From Coffea arabica (lineage: Eukaryota > Streptophyta > Magnoliopsida > Gentianales > Rubiaceae), in contig NC_092312.1 in the NCBI RefSeq assembly GCF_036785885.1, positions 15,518,001-15,582,000 on the forward strand: a DNA stretch of 64,000 nucleotides, given 5' to 3'. The translations under genes were made by a program, and so were the position numbers. Below, in pieces: positions 1 to 17,600 of this stretch (positions are counted from its first letter, which is position 1; each line of letters opens with the position of its first letter). The notes below the pieces were generated by a model that saw only the letters and a list, made by a program, of their open reading frames with translations, was not told where the DNA came from and searched no databases.

Positions 1-510
1 CAGTGATGAAAGTTATGCGACTCTTCACTGCTCCTATGTGAATGTGGCACGACCAAATTTTCACTTCAGAGTCGTTACCATTGGCCATGCCCACTACATT
101 TCTAGCGCTCCAGTTCTTTTTCTGCTTTTGAAGGGAGAATGGAGTGCTATTTGACCCCTTTTCGTCTTTTTTTTAAGGAGTGCTGGCAAAGAACGTGCTG
201 CAGCGTAATGGTCATTTGGATTTGTTACGGTACAACTGACACCATAGGATGTGCCGACGTCATAGTGAGTGGTATTTGCTATTCGGTGAGCCATTCTGAT
301 GGGGGAAAAATATAAATAAATATGGTGTAGTTTTCATTGTTGGTTGGTGTGGGTGAGAAAGTAAGGCAGGACATAAATAGGAGATACAAACGTAGCCGCG
401 CGTGCAATTCCTTCCTTTCCTTTTTTTTTTTTTTCCATCTTTTAATGGAGGAGATATAGATACAAAAAATGGCTGCTACGGACAAATTTTCATCTTTCAA
501 CGGACGGGTA

Positions 511-846
511 TGTTTGGACGAGAAATTATTTGAAATGATTATTATAGTAATTTTTTGTAATGTGATGTATGTAAAATAAAAATTTTATTAAAAATATAAA
601 AAATTGATTAAAAATCATAATTGTGATGTAAGTAAAATAATATTTAGAACAAATGTTGCTATCCAAGCTTGCTCAATTAAATATTTTGTTTGTATAAAAA
701 ACACAATTTCTAATTAATTTTTTAACTTTCTGTTATCATTTGAAAAAAAAAATTATCTTTGCATTTTTTTAATCAGTTTATTTGCATACATCCCATTCCA
801 AAAAAAATGATATAATAATTATTTGAAATAATTTTCTATCCAAACA
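511..846. mobile_element. Stowaway-like MITE with long inverted repeats
   Basis: The left end (TGTTTGGACGAGAAATTATT) is matched in inverted orientation by the right end at about 780-846. The inverted repeat runs for roughly 65-70 bp at high identity. TA flanks both ends, as expected for a TA target duplication. There is no coding capacity. Elements with the same kind of end occur at 26984-27130 and, as a half copy, near 56300-56370. Confidence 0.65.
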
Positions 847-956
847 TAGATATTAACCATAGGTTACCATTAAAGAAACCATTTGGAATTCATAGAATTT
901 AAGTCATAAATTGCAAAATTTATATTAAAAAATACATATGAATTGCAAATGAATTA

Positions 957-1274
957 CTCCCTCCGTCCTACTTTTATAGTCTTGTTTTCCTTTTTCATCC
1001 GTCCCAAATTGTAGTCCACTTCCCCATTAAGGAATGTAGTAATCTTTCAAATTGTCTAAAATACCCTTATTAAATATCTTGTTATTAATACATTGTTATT
1101 AAATACTAACTCACTACATTGAATACATTGAGGTTTTCCAATGCACTCTTCGTGATTAGCATAAGGGTATTTTAGGAAATTATTAATCTAAATTTATGTT
1201 TTCAACCAAATTAATTACATTTTCTTAATCTGTGTGAAAAAAAAACCAAGACTAATAAAACGGGACGGAGGGAG
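957..1274. mobile_element. Stowaway-type (Tc1/mariner) MITE
   Basis: The element begins CTCCCTCCGTCC and ends GGACGGAGGGAG, the classic plant Stowaway terminal inverted repeat, with TA on both sides (955-956 and 1275-1276). It is 318 bp, AT-rich inside and non-coding. It lies about 340 bp upstream of the TPI start codon, so it is part of that promoter region. Confidence 0.9.
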
Positions 1275-1617
1275 TATAAGCAATGGTAATTGGACTTAAA
1301 TCCACTGACTGTAAATTTCAAGGCTTGAAAAAAAAAAGGAATTTTTTGAAAAAGCCCAAGGCATTATCTTGACTCTTGAGGTTAGGTGGACCATTGATTG
1401 TGTAATGCACGCGGCGACAGCAAGCGTGGGATGAGAGAGAAGCAGCCAACAACTCCGTACCAGTAAAATACATCGCCACATGTCGAGGGACTGACTGAGA
1501 GGAGGCTTTCTCCCAATCTTAAAAAATTATCTGCTCTGTTCTCTCTGCTCACTTCTGCTTGACGACGAGTAAAACTTTTAGTTGGCCAAGGCGTAGTAAC
1601 AGAGAGTAACAACAATA

Positions 1618-7369
<5,752 letters not shown>

Positions 7370-8436
7370 TCCTCTGAGGTAGCTTTTGGCATCAAAAGGA
7401 TAGGCGGATTGGAGTATCTTCTGAGGTATAAGTATTGCGCAAACAGGATCTTTTGGTCAGATTTTGATCCTGTTCAACTTCTTTGTCCCATACATTGAAT
7501 GATGCACTTAATTCGCTTCAACTATATAAAATAATAGAGATTGTATGCTAAAATTTTAGCTTTTGGTGTAACAAAATAAGTTTTGAGTTCAACAATGTAT
7601 GATCTTCCCGGAACAGAGTGATTTTATGTTATGCAACATAAATTTTTCGCTCAGATATAAATAAAACGCAGAGGAATCAAGAGTTGGATTTTGTTTGTTC
7701 TGTTCTCATATTTGAGGGGGCAAAAAATAAAATGGAATGTCTTGTTGGTGATGCTTACGGAACTTAAGTTGTGGACTGGTTTGAGCTTGAAAGCTTATTA
7801 AGTTTGAATCCCGAGCCTTTTTATTTATTTATTTATAAATCTTCATTTCCTCTTTTTGGTTATCCCTTTTTTTTAAAAAATATTTTTCAATCTGTCATGG
7901 AGGAGGAGGTGGAAGATGGGGGGGAGAGCTCTACCATTTATTCTTGGTTGGCAGCAGCACCAAAAGTATGATGTGGCTCTCTAGAAGCTGCACACAAGAA
8001 TCGGGGTGGAGTTTTCTAAGTTTGCTGAGCAAATACACTGAACTGAGAGATGGCTACTTAAAATAAGCAGTTTAATTTTCCGCAGTGTTCTTTTGAAAGG
8101 AATTCAAGTTTTTATTTTGGTCAAAATGAGCCAGAGTTTTGTTTGACAAGTGAAACTTAGTGCTAAAACATTCAAATTATCGTTTCTTGACCTTTGCCAA
8201 GTGCTGGGGTTAGCCTGTGCACGTCTACGGAAAAGGGTATGCGTACGTTTATGTTGGCACCACGGCGGCAAGTGGACTAAGAGCATCAGCAGCTTTGAGT
8301 GAGCATTAGTTAAAGAACAGGAGAATCCACACTCAAAAGCATATATTATTCCCAAGCAACTCTTCCTAGAAAGTAAAGCATCCCAAAGGCCTTCAATGTC
8401 TTCTACTATAAATCATCCTTCCAAAATGCTCGAAAG
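7370..8436. other. TPI 3' region and intergenic spacer
   Basis: Contains the TPI 3' UTR with an AATAAA signal at 7660-7665, then AT-rich non-coding sequence. The short open frames show no recognisable domain. The last 40 bp hold the TATA box of the next gene. Confidence 0.6.
8407..8413 (+). promoter_or_regulatory. TATA box of the small membrane protein gene
   Basis: TATAAAT lies only 24 bp before the first in-frame ATG at 8437. Transcription normally starts 25-35 bp downstream of a TATA box, so the RNA would begin at about that ATG. This favours translation from the later ATGs at 8464 or 8524. Confidence 0.5.
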
Positions 8437-8859
8437 ATGGTAAGAAAACAGCAGAGGAGAGAGATGGGTTGGTTTTATTCCAGGAGGGGTCCGGAATGGA
8501 AACAAGGATGGAGAGGCCAGACGATGGCCTCGCTCTCCTTGCCACCGCTTCCGCTACTGGCCATATTTGCCATTGTCATTTGCTTGTTATCATTGCCCCA
8601 ATCCACAAGCGCTGCAACCATCGACTTGAAGTTGCTCCTCTTCTTAGTGCCCATCCTTCTAATCTTGTTAATTCGTCCTAGCTTTTCTGGTGGCTGGTTC
8701 AACTTCGGGACTCCAAAGCCCGGGCCCGGTTCATCAGCACATCAAAGTGGCGGATTCCCATGGGGTGTTGCCTTGTTGGTGGTGATCCTCGTGGTGTTGG
8801 TTTCTTATCAATCATCATTTCAATCCATGTGGTTTACCCCTCTGCGGAGCTCGGATTAG
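8437..8859 (+). CDS. Small multi-span membrane protein (copy 1)
   Basis: A single-exon gene for up to 140 residues with three hydrophobic segments (about 35-52, 64-82 and 109-127) and a Gly/Pro-rich linker (about 84-107). The C-terminus reads FPWGVALL...VSYQSSFQSMWF and matches the end of the protein at 10061-10462, so the two are paralogues. No function is known to me. Arabidopsis has, from memory, a small unnamed transmembrane protein gene (At2g21180) beside plastid TPI (At2g21170), and this is probably its counterpart. The start is uncertain: 8437, 8464 (M10) and 8524 (M30) all have good contexts. The TATA box at 8407 makes 8437 nearly leaderless, and M30 stands directly before the first membrane segment. 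From M30 the protein would be 111 residues. Confidence 0.75.
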   Translation: MVRKQQRREMGWFYSRRGPEWKQGWRGQTMASLSLPPLPLLAIFAIVICLLSLPQSTSAATIDLKLLLFLVPILLILLIRPSFSGGWFNFGTPKPGPGSSAHQSGGFPWGVALLVVILVVLVSYQSSFQSMWFTPLRSSD

Positions 8860-10060
8860 TAAGCCGAAAGGCAGCAGTAACTTGCAAGCTAGGAGTTGTG
8901 TGCATCTGTGTGTGTGTGTTTAGAAATAAATTGAAACATTACTTAGAATAGTAAATTGCCAAAAAAATTGTTATGTTTGTTCATCTGTGATTCCTGTTGA
9001 AAATTTTCCAAAATTTGGCTTTCATATCGAGGACGGTTTTAGAAGACGACATATTATTCCAGCACTGGCAGTGGTGGCCATGGGCGGCCCGAAGAGCCAT
9101 GCAAGCCTATGAGTTGCATCACGGAATTGGATCTATATAGTTGCTTTAGGCCGAGCACAAATGGCCCAGTGCAGAAATGCAGCAACAATACATGAGGGAG
9201 CGAATCTAATTAACATCTTTAAATTAAATAATCTGCCTTCAACCCTTAACCACCATTCCTTCCGAAAAAAAACCCTTTACCACCACCATGATTTTTTACT
9301 CGTTGGAATCTGTTTCCTTGAATCATGATGGTATTATGTATTATTGCGCTACCAATCAATTTCAAGAATCAGGAACAGGAATCAATGCACCATGTCCACA
9401 ACAAAAGTCCATATGAACTGCTAATCAATTCAAGTTGTGATTCAGATAATAAATCCTGGGTCACACTCACATATAGCGATCATTGAAATATCGACCAAGA
9501 GACCTGCCGACCATGCATGATAAACCAAAAAACATTTATCAGTCCATAAATAAACCTCTATCAGTGGAGTAACTGATGGGGCTCCATCAAGAATGGAGAT
9601 CCCCAAACAAATGATATGCTGCTCTAAGACCATCAAATAATAACTAATTCAGGAAAGTTGAAAGCCGTCAAAAAGCATGCACAATCTGCACACGCATTAA
9701 GCTATTTATTTACTACTCCATTGATTAGCAACTTCCTTTCCTCTCTTTTTATCTTTTCCATTTGTTGCAGATTTTCAGCAGAATTTCAGGCCCTGTATGG
9801 ATTATGGAGTACAACTCAACAATCATGAATCACCAACATCATCTAAGATAGCAAACTCTCACTCCGATCCTACCGTGTAACACTTTAACAATCTAAAGAT
9901 TTCCCTGCTTTTAATACATGCACACGAAGAAAAAAAAAAAAAGAAAGAAAGAGTAACGCAAAACCAATTATTACTATCAACCAACAAGCTGTATATACTT
10001 GCAAAAACACAAGAGAAAGTGGACTATGAACTGATGTTGCACAAGAACAACTACTACTGG
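8860..10060. other. Spacer between convergent membrane-protein genes
   Basis: This spacer is shared by the 3' ends of the two facing small-membrane-protein genes. It is non-coding and AT-rich. Open frames in it are short and unrelated to known proteins, and I see no clear repeat or transposon. Confidence 0.55.
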
Positions 10061-10462
10061 TCATATAAACCAACTATCAAGAAAAGTAGACTGAAATTGC
10101 AGCAAAACAATCAGCAGCAGTATCACGGCAGCCACTCCCCAGGGCGAGCTCCCTTCCGGGTACCGATAGTACTGCATCCTCCGATGCCGATCCCACGGCG
10201 AAGTACCCCAAAAGAAGCTCTCCGGGCTGTCTATGCTGGACAAAAACCGCACGAGGAATATCAAGACCACCGGCACGGCAAACATTATCCATCCCAGGTT
10301 TACTTCAGCGGTCTCTACCACTGACTCGTAAGAGACGTACGACTGGAGACCAAGAAAGATACAGATGACTCCCAAGAACAGCAGAACCGGATAAGGCAGA
10401 GGGTTCAGTGAGAAAACCTCCAAGAAGGAGGCTGCAGTGCTTCTTCTGTGAACCATGATCAT
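10061..10462 (-). CDS. Small multi-span membrane protein (copy 2)
   Basis: A single-exon gene for 133 residues on the minus strand. Three hydrophobic stretches are visible (about 24-44, 56-72 and 107-124). A polar Arg/Tyr-rich linker lies between the last two. The C-terminus SSPWGVAAVILLLIVLLQFQ followed by STFLDSW aligns with the end of the + strand gene at 8437-8859. The N-terminal motif SLNPLP also corresponds to SLPPLP there. The two genes point at each other, 1.2 kb apart, consistent with an old inverted duplication followed by strong divergence. Two ATGs lie close together (10462 and 10456) and the choice matters little. I do not recognise a characterised family, so the function is unknown. 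Confidence 0.75.
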   Translation of the reverse strand: MIMVHRRSTAASFLEVFSLNPLPYPVLLFLGVICIFLGLQSYVSYESVVETAEVNLGWIMFAVPVVLIFLVRFLSSIDSPESFFWGTSPWDRHRRMQYYRYPEGSSPWGVAAVILLLIVLLQFQSTFLDSWFI

Positions 10463-11631
10463 ATACGATTGATGATTGAGTGGTGGCTTCTGGAGTCTGG
10501 ACTCTTTATTTTTAGGACAAATTCAGGAAGTCGTTGGGAACTGAAGGGGTACGTGACTTAATCTTATTGTACTGCTAGTCTGCTGGTCCTAGTTATTGCC
10601 CAATTAGCAGCACTTGACTATAAAGGGGATGTCTGATGCAGTGTGAGAGGACCTACTGAAATTAAGTGGTAATGTGTACGAAAAGTTTAGAACCGTAGGT
10701 TTTGTTTTTGGCGACTTCTTGATCATCACCATTTGGAATAGTGAACTTAAGTTAATTTCCTTTTTTAAAAATTACTTTTTTTTTGGTAGGTTGAGTGAAA
10801 GGTACTTTTTTTCCTAGCTAGAAAATGGTTTCCTTATTTGTGGGGATCAGTCATGCTCATCACTCATCAATGGCCTGTCAACGTAATTTAATGTGTCACG
10901 GTCCACTTTGCAGTTCTTGATTGGCAGTTGTTGGACTGGCCCAGTTTGAAAGCAAACTGTATCCCCATCTTTTGGTGCCTGATTTCAGGGCATTTCATCG
11001 TACTCTCTGCACCAGGATTTCGATTATCTCCGAGTGTTAATCTATCTTTGTTGTGTTATTTTCAGTAATTTCGATTGTTGAAAAAAAACAATCTCTTATT
11101 TTTTTCCAAATTGAAAAAAAAAAATCTAATAGTACTATGTTTTTTGAAGCAGCTGCAGCATAAGTGGGTCGTCTAACCAGTCTATAATTAATTGGTTAAG
11201 AGAAGCTGAGGAGCTAACAAAGCAGAATTGAACCATACAAATGTTTTAACGCAAAGTTGGAGGTAATAATTGTGCGTGCGCGTATTTGAATAGCAAGTTA
11301 ATGTAAATTTGGTTTACCAAACAGTGCTGATTAGAGATCCACTTGGAATGATTCGAAACCAATGACGAATGAATCCAACTACCAACTCTAAAAAAACATT
11401 GGGCCTCCTCAGGCCCATATGTCCTTGCAAGGACACTAGCAAGCGGAATTTAGGCATGCTGCTGTCTTGGCCCCTAAATGTCTGCGGACGCTAGAAACTA
11501 CATATATATACACACACAAAAAATGACGAACAGGTAAAAGCAAAATTTTGTTTGCTTATCCAACCAGCAAGCCCTCGAGGAACAGCACTTTGTCCAAATA
11601 TACGAGCCTTTTCCACCAGAAGAACCTGAGT
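10463..11631. other. Intergenic region between copy 2 and the Urb2-like gene
   Basis: Holds the promoter of the minus-strand small membrane protein (left part) and the 3' flank of the Urb2-like gene (right part). It is non-coding, with scattered A/T runs. I see no defined transposon ends. Confidence 0.5.
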
Positions 11632-14600
11632 TCAGACTTTTCCTTCGTACTGGAAATATAACTTGTAATCATTCTGCAAGATTGCCAGAGCGCTTCTGCA
11701 AGGACCCTCTACAGACCAGTAGAATAAGAAAGTTAGATTCGATGCAACTAGCCCCTTTATAGTTCTCAAAAAAAAAAAAAAAAAAGGTTGTCTCACCTCC
11801 AAATACCGTGTGAAGGTGCTGAAGCTGATCTGCTGAACAAGCATCAATTAGAGCATATACACCAGGTCTCAAAGCTTCATCAATTTCCCTGTTGACAAGT
11901 TCAACCATTGTGCTGTGAGTGCAAGGCATGTACAATGTAAAAGTTGGACAGATGCAAATATCATCCATAATTGATGTTAAAATCCAGATTCCTAATGATC
12001 AGGATAGTAGACCGCGAAGTGAACGTAAGACACGAGGAATCACCTCCTGATGCCGGTTTTAAGAGGACCAAATCCACAGTAGACCCATATGTAACAGGAT
12101 AAAAATTGAAAACAGTAGCGACCAAGGCTATCCTTCTGCTGCCTTATCTGCAAAACAAGGAAAAAATAACCAGTTAACTTCTCTTTTTCTTTTTCCTTTT
12201 TTTTTTTTTGAAATGGCAATTGTTATTTAATGTGGGTGAGACCAGTACATGCAATTGAACATGCATCAAGTAATTTAGTTTGCTCTCCATTCAAGTTCCA
12301 AGGTCTAGCTAAAATTAAGAGTATACCAACATTTTTTTTTTTTTTGGGGTCAATAAGGCATTTGGACAAGTTCTTTTCCTTTTAGTAAAAGAATTAGGGA
12401 TTTGGAAAATGGCAAAAGCATAGGGATTTGGAACATGAACTAAAATTAAAATTGCAAACCCTGAACAGGTTGAAATATCTTGCAGCATGCCTAAAACACT
12501 CGGAAAAGTACAATCTTTCTAGTGCATGGAATATAAGAATCAATTTATCCACAGAGTTACTTAAGAGCAATTTATCCCTGAGTAGTACACGCACACACAT
12601 ATACACATACCTCTTCATATACTCTTCTCAGACAGCAGGCACATTTAACACCCTCTTGCACTTCCCATGCAAAATTCCCTCCTCTCACAATTGGATCGAT
12701 ATTCACCATCTCCAAGCAATGAAGAAGAATACTGACTGAGTGTTCGAGAAGAGCAGCGCATCGCTGAGTCTCACTAAAGATCAACAGAACAGGGATAGCA
12801 AAATTGATTAGCCAATAAAAAGGGATTAAGGCAGATTTCTAGGACCATTTGAACCAAGAATATAGGAAGTTTTTGCATACCTTCCATGATGCTTAACAAG
12901 GGAGGACAATAATCGGCAGCATGCAGCATATAGGTCCAAGGAATACCTTCCGTCTAAGATACGGCCACTTGTGATTTTTAGGGAGCAAGTATCTGTGGTC
13001 TTTGAAGTAGTTGAAGAATAAGAATCGGAGAGTTGAAGCTGGAGGAGATTTTGGAATAATGCTGCAGGTATGTTTAAGGACTGCCCAACATAGGAGGCAT
13101 CCATTTGAAAGAGAGCATGCTTTCCAGTAACCCTTCTCAGCAACTCAATGCACATAAGGATGACTGACCCAGAATCTGGACCAGTGTAACCTTCATCAAA
13201 GTTAACATTTCCTTGGAAAATGCTGGGCCCCTGCAAGTGTAGGACTACGTTGAAGAGACATGCAACTAAGCTCTGGATGTGTCTTTTTACTACGTTCAGA
13301 CGTTTGCGCCCTAGAAGCAAATGGAAAAAATATAATTACATGCATAAATAACACTGCATGAAATGATCTAATTCACAAAAGATGCATTACTGTGGCAATT
13401 TGTTATTTAAAACAACTGGAGAAGAAAAAGGGACTCACAAAGCATGTCGACTAAATAGCTCTACTGTGATACTAGTTCCTTTCCAATATCATCAATGAAA
13501 TAAATCCCAAAGCATTATATTCACAACTTTTTCCCGCATGTCAAATAAAGAATTTTTGGTCCTGCTGGTCCATATGAACCAAGGCCTTGTTCAGCACCAA
13601 TCTTTGGTTCTCTGTGCAAAAACTACTTTATTCTTCCAGAAACAAATCAGATGAAGGCAAAAAACCAGATCGTCTGATGGGATCTAACATATCAATTGAG
13701 AAAAATAGGAAGATACCAAGAGACATAAAGATGTACAAACACAGAGAAACCAAGAACAATCCACGATTTAACAGACAAGAAATCAACATGCCGAAAGTTG
13801 GCAATCCACATAGAGATTATCTTTTTGAAAATGTTATTCAAAACAAGAGGGGGGGCAACTGAGTGAGGTACAAAAAGCAAAGTAACCTCACCTGTCACAA
13901 ATTCAATAAGTGAATCCAAACAATCAATGCCAGCAGCAACAACTGAAGATACCTTCCCACAACCCAAACTGCCAATATGAATTTCATAGTTTGTCAAGCA
14001 GCCGTCCTGCACTCCCACAACAGCTCTTTCTATAGCCTGAATTGCTGTTAACAAATGCAACTCTGATGATTTCTGAACCAGAACTCTGAATGATGTCCTC
14101 AGTCTAGCTATAAAGTCATCCAAGCAACTCAATTCGTGAGAAATGGAGGACTCAGAAAAGTTCAACCACTCAATTGGCTTTTCCATACTTGACCCAGTCT
14201 CTTTTGAAGAAAGAGTAGCTATTTTTCCCTGTAAAACAATGCACTTTCCGATAGACCTCAAATGCAAGTCTATCAGCTTCCCATACAATTTCCTGGATAA
14301 TATAGGGCTGGATGAAGGAAAACAATTACCTAATTCTTCCATAAATTTGATAACCCCATTTAACCATACAAAAGAAAATGGAGGTGGAGCAACATCTCTT
14401 GCAAATTCCAGTAATAAGACTTCAGAAACTCCAAGTAGAATTGGCATAATATTTTGCAACAGAGCAGTGGAACCCAGCTCCAACTTCAGTCTCAATATAG
14501 CTGCAGCAGCAAGAAATAGCTGTTTAAGAAAATAAGCCTCTTCTGATTTGTCACCTCTGATAAGTTCATGCAAAAATGTCTTCCTTAAACATCTTGAATC

Positions 14601-17600
14601 AAACAATTGAACCTTGGCTAGAAGAGATTCAACATCTTCATTTTTTGGAATGGGCTTCCCTTTCACTACAGATTTGTCAGAAATATAATGTACTTCATTA
14701 TTTCCTCTGTTACCAAAAGGTTCACTAACTTGTGACATTTCCGCATGCAAAACATCATTACCATCAGCACCTTTATTAATGAACACCTCTTCATTTTCCA
14801 AACACAGATGGTCCAATTCTGGCTGGTCAAGTTTTTGAGCAATTGCTAGATTTTGAGCCAATGAATCATCCTCAAGAAGAAATAGCTGTAAGAAGTAGCT
14901 TACATATTCTGCACATGTATTTATAAAGATATTTAGTTTGTACAGAGGTTCCAATTCGCATTTGGACAATCTTATCCTCATTTTACAATTCTCCGCATCT
15001 ATGTTGCCGAGCCCAGAAGCTAAACCCCATAGGAAGCCTTGAATGCAAGATATCACAGGTGACAATTTCTTCAACTCCTGAAACTCAGGCAGAACTCCCA
15101 AGTTTTCACTTGCATAGGCTTGGCTAAAACATGCAAGTGAGTTCTGCATGCATTCGCTTAAAACATTGGCTACAAGTGCTAAACTTTTACATGGATCATT
15201 GTCTCTGCAAAAATCTAAATGTGGTTCATCTTCAGCCAAATCTGTGTCTTGACTACCAACAGCAAAATTATCTTGTCCATTATAATCCATCCCTGAAAAA
15301 AGCAATGAAATTTGCAACCGGTTTTTGCCCACTGTCAAAAACATATATGATGTGTGATCCATCAATGAAAATAACAAATCTTTCAGTTGAGAAGGAACAG
15401 CTTCTGAAGAAGCATTTTGAAATCCAACTACTGCAAGCAATGACTCCAAAAGCCATAATACAGGAGATGAACCCTCTAATAGTAAGCTAATAAGTGAAGA
15501 GTGATTGTAATCCATATTCTCTTCACATGAAGCCATCAATAAACTTTTAAGGGTCCTCCGACAGGAGAGAAACAGTTGGAAAAACTCATCATGACCACCT
15601 GCAAGTAAGGTGTTGTACCAACCTAACAAGCTGCCAACCGCAACCCTGAAATGCACGACTTTAATGAAACACTGAGAAAGAATTCTAAGCTGTGCATGCT
15701 TCATAAACTGAAATTGCAACCCCCCCCTGCCCCAAAAAAAAAGGAGTAACTCATGTTGCATGACTAACCAGTAACATAGAATTCAAATCAAATAAGAAAA
15801 GAAAATAATAAAGTCCTCGCCCCACTTGAATTTTCCAATTTGCAGTGAATTGTTCTACAAGATTAAGCTGATTAGGATCTGAAAGAGCATAAATTCAAAC
15901 CACATATAGACAGGTAGGCAAACTTTCACAAAAATTTGCATATGTAATACAAATAATGTGCATTTATACTTCTACTGAATCCAAACTTATTAACTAAGAT
16001 GCTGGAGTATTAATCAAGAGACAAACCCTATATAGGGCAAGTAGCCAATATCAAATTCTTAAACTGAAAAATAAAGAGTTGTTAGCTGAAGCAACCACCA
16101 AAGGTCAGTGCTTCCACACCACAGTGACCACAGATGCAATACGCAACCTAGAATGCCACAGTGACCACAGATGCAATACCACACTGTCAGTCAAAAGAAG
16201 CCCACATTATACTGAAATCATCAAAGCAAAGGATAGTCAAGCAAAGACAAGAAAATATCGAAAAATTGAAGGAACCAATAGCTAATACAAAAGGTCATAT
16301 CTAAACAGAAGACTAGATGGTTCCCTGTTGGGAGTTTTTACCGTCTTAACTTTGAACTATGCTTCTCTTTTTCACTCTGCATCTTTCTACTGAAAAGTCT
16401 GGCACTGTCCCACTTCTAATCTCAGGACTTAAATTAAAGAAACTAATCCTTTTACCAAATTATTAACAAATGAAAGAGCCAATGTTAGTGGCAAGAGGAT
16501 CTTCACATTGTAATTTTAAATTTAAAATAGTATGACAGGTAAAAGAGTTCATTTCATAAAGTGCCAAGGCTCCATAAAGCAAATTTAAGAAAGATGATCC
16601 AATGAATACCCATTCCACCCCCACCCTTCTGGATTTAGTTGTTGATCCAATTTGCACAATGCAAACAAAAACCAAAAAAATTCATTCCCAAGTTGTTATA
16701 CTTTTCTAGTTAGTTAACATCCATAGTTTGGTTCACATCTTAAGACCAAAACACAGATCTAAACCTTGGAAACATATACTATAAACCTACCGCACATTGA
16801 AAAAATGGCTTAAATGCCAAAAACAACATCAGCAGCTAGCAGATCTCGCATATCATATGCATAGCCACTTAAACATATTATCAGAACTAAGGTTCACAGG
16901 AATTGAACATACTGCTCAAGTTTGAGAATGCAATTCGCAAACGATTGGAAAGATTTTGGACCTAGAATCTCTTTTGGCATCCAAGACAAAAAGTTCAGCA
17001 AACTGTTACACAAAGCATACTCAGTGTTGCTGGAAGGAGCTACATCTTCTATTCTGCAAATTTCAGCATTCTTCGCAGACTTCTTGACATGAATAATGTT
17101 AGATGGATTTCTAAGAGCGCGTATAATTTCCGACCAATCATGTTGTGAACTTAGATAACCTTCTCCAAAATCAACAGAAATAGATGACAAGGATGCTTCC
17201 AAGATCTGGCAAAATGTCGATGCTATATGCCTGCGAAAAAACTAACATACCAGAAAGTAAGAAATTGCCTGCAGCTAGAATCCAGTCAAAAAATTTTAAG
17301 TGAATAGCTAGATGCCTGTGGGAATTGGGAGAATGGAAAGCAAAAAGTGTGGTTGGGACCATGGGAATGTAAGAAGAAAGAGGGAGAAGGTGGTGCCTAC
17401 ATAAAGACTCTATGACTTCACCCTAGAGGCAAATAAACAATAACTAACAATTTATTACGAGGTCCACTGGGCAAGGCCAGCCTGTCCCTTGTGTGACACA
17501 TGCAACTCTAAAAGCTGGTGAATATGTTATCTGGAATGAACATACTATCTTACTTTTTGTTCATAGAGACCAGTGTCATTCAGAAGTTCAAGCGAGATTT

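Larger units (their letters stand above)
1..1617. other. Intergenic region upstream of TPI
   Basis: No coding region is supported here; the open frames are short and resemble no family I know. It holds two small inverted-repeat elements (511-846 and 957-1274, listed separately) and, from about 1400, the proximal promoter and 5' leader of TPI. I see no convincing TATA box close to the TPI start. Confidence 0.6.

Noticed and set aside
13587-13862. 91-codon plus-strand frame MFSTNLWF...
   Set aside because: It lies antisense across an intron of the Urb2-like gene and has no family similarity.
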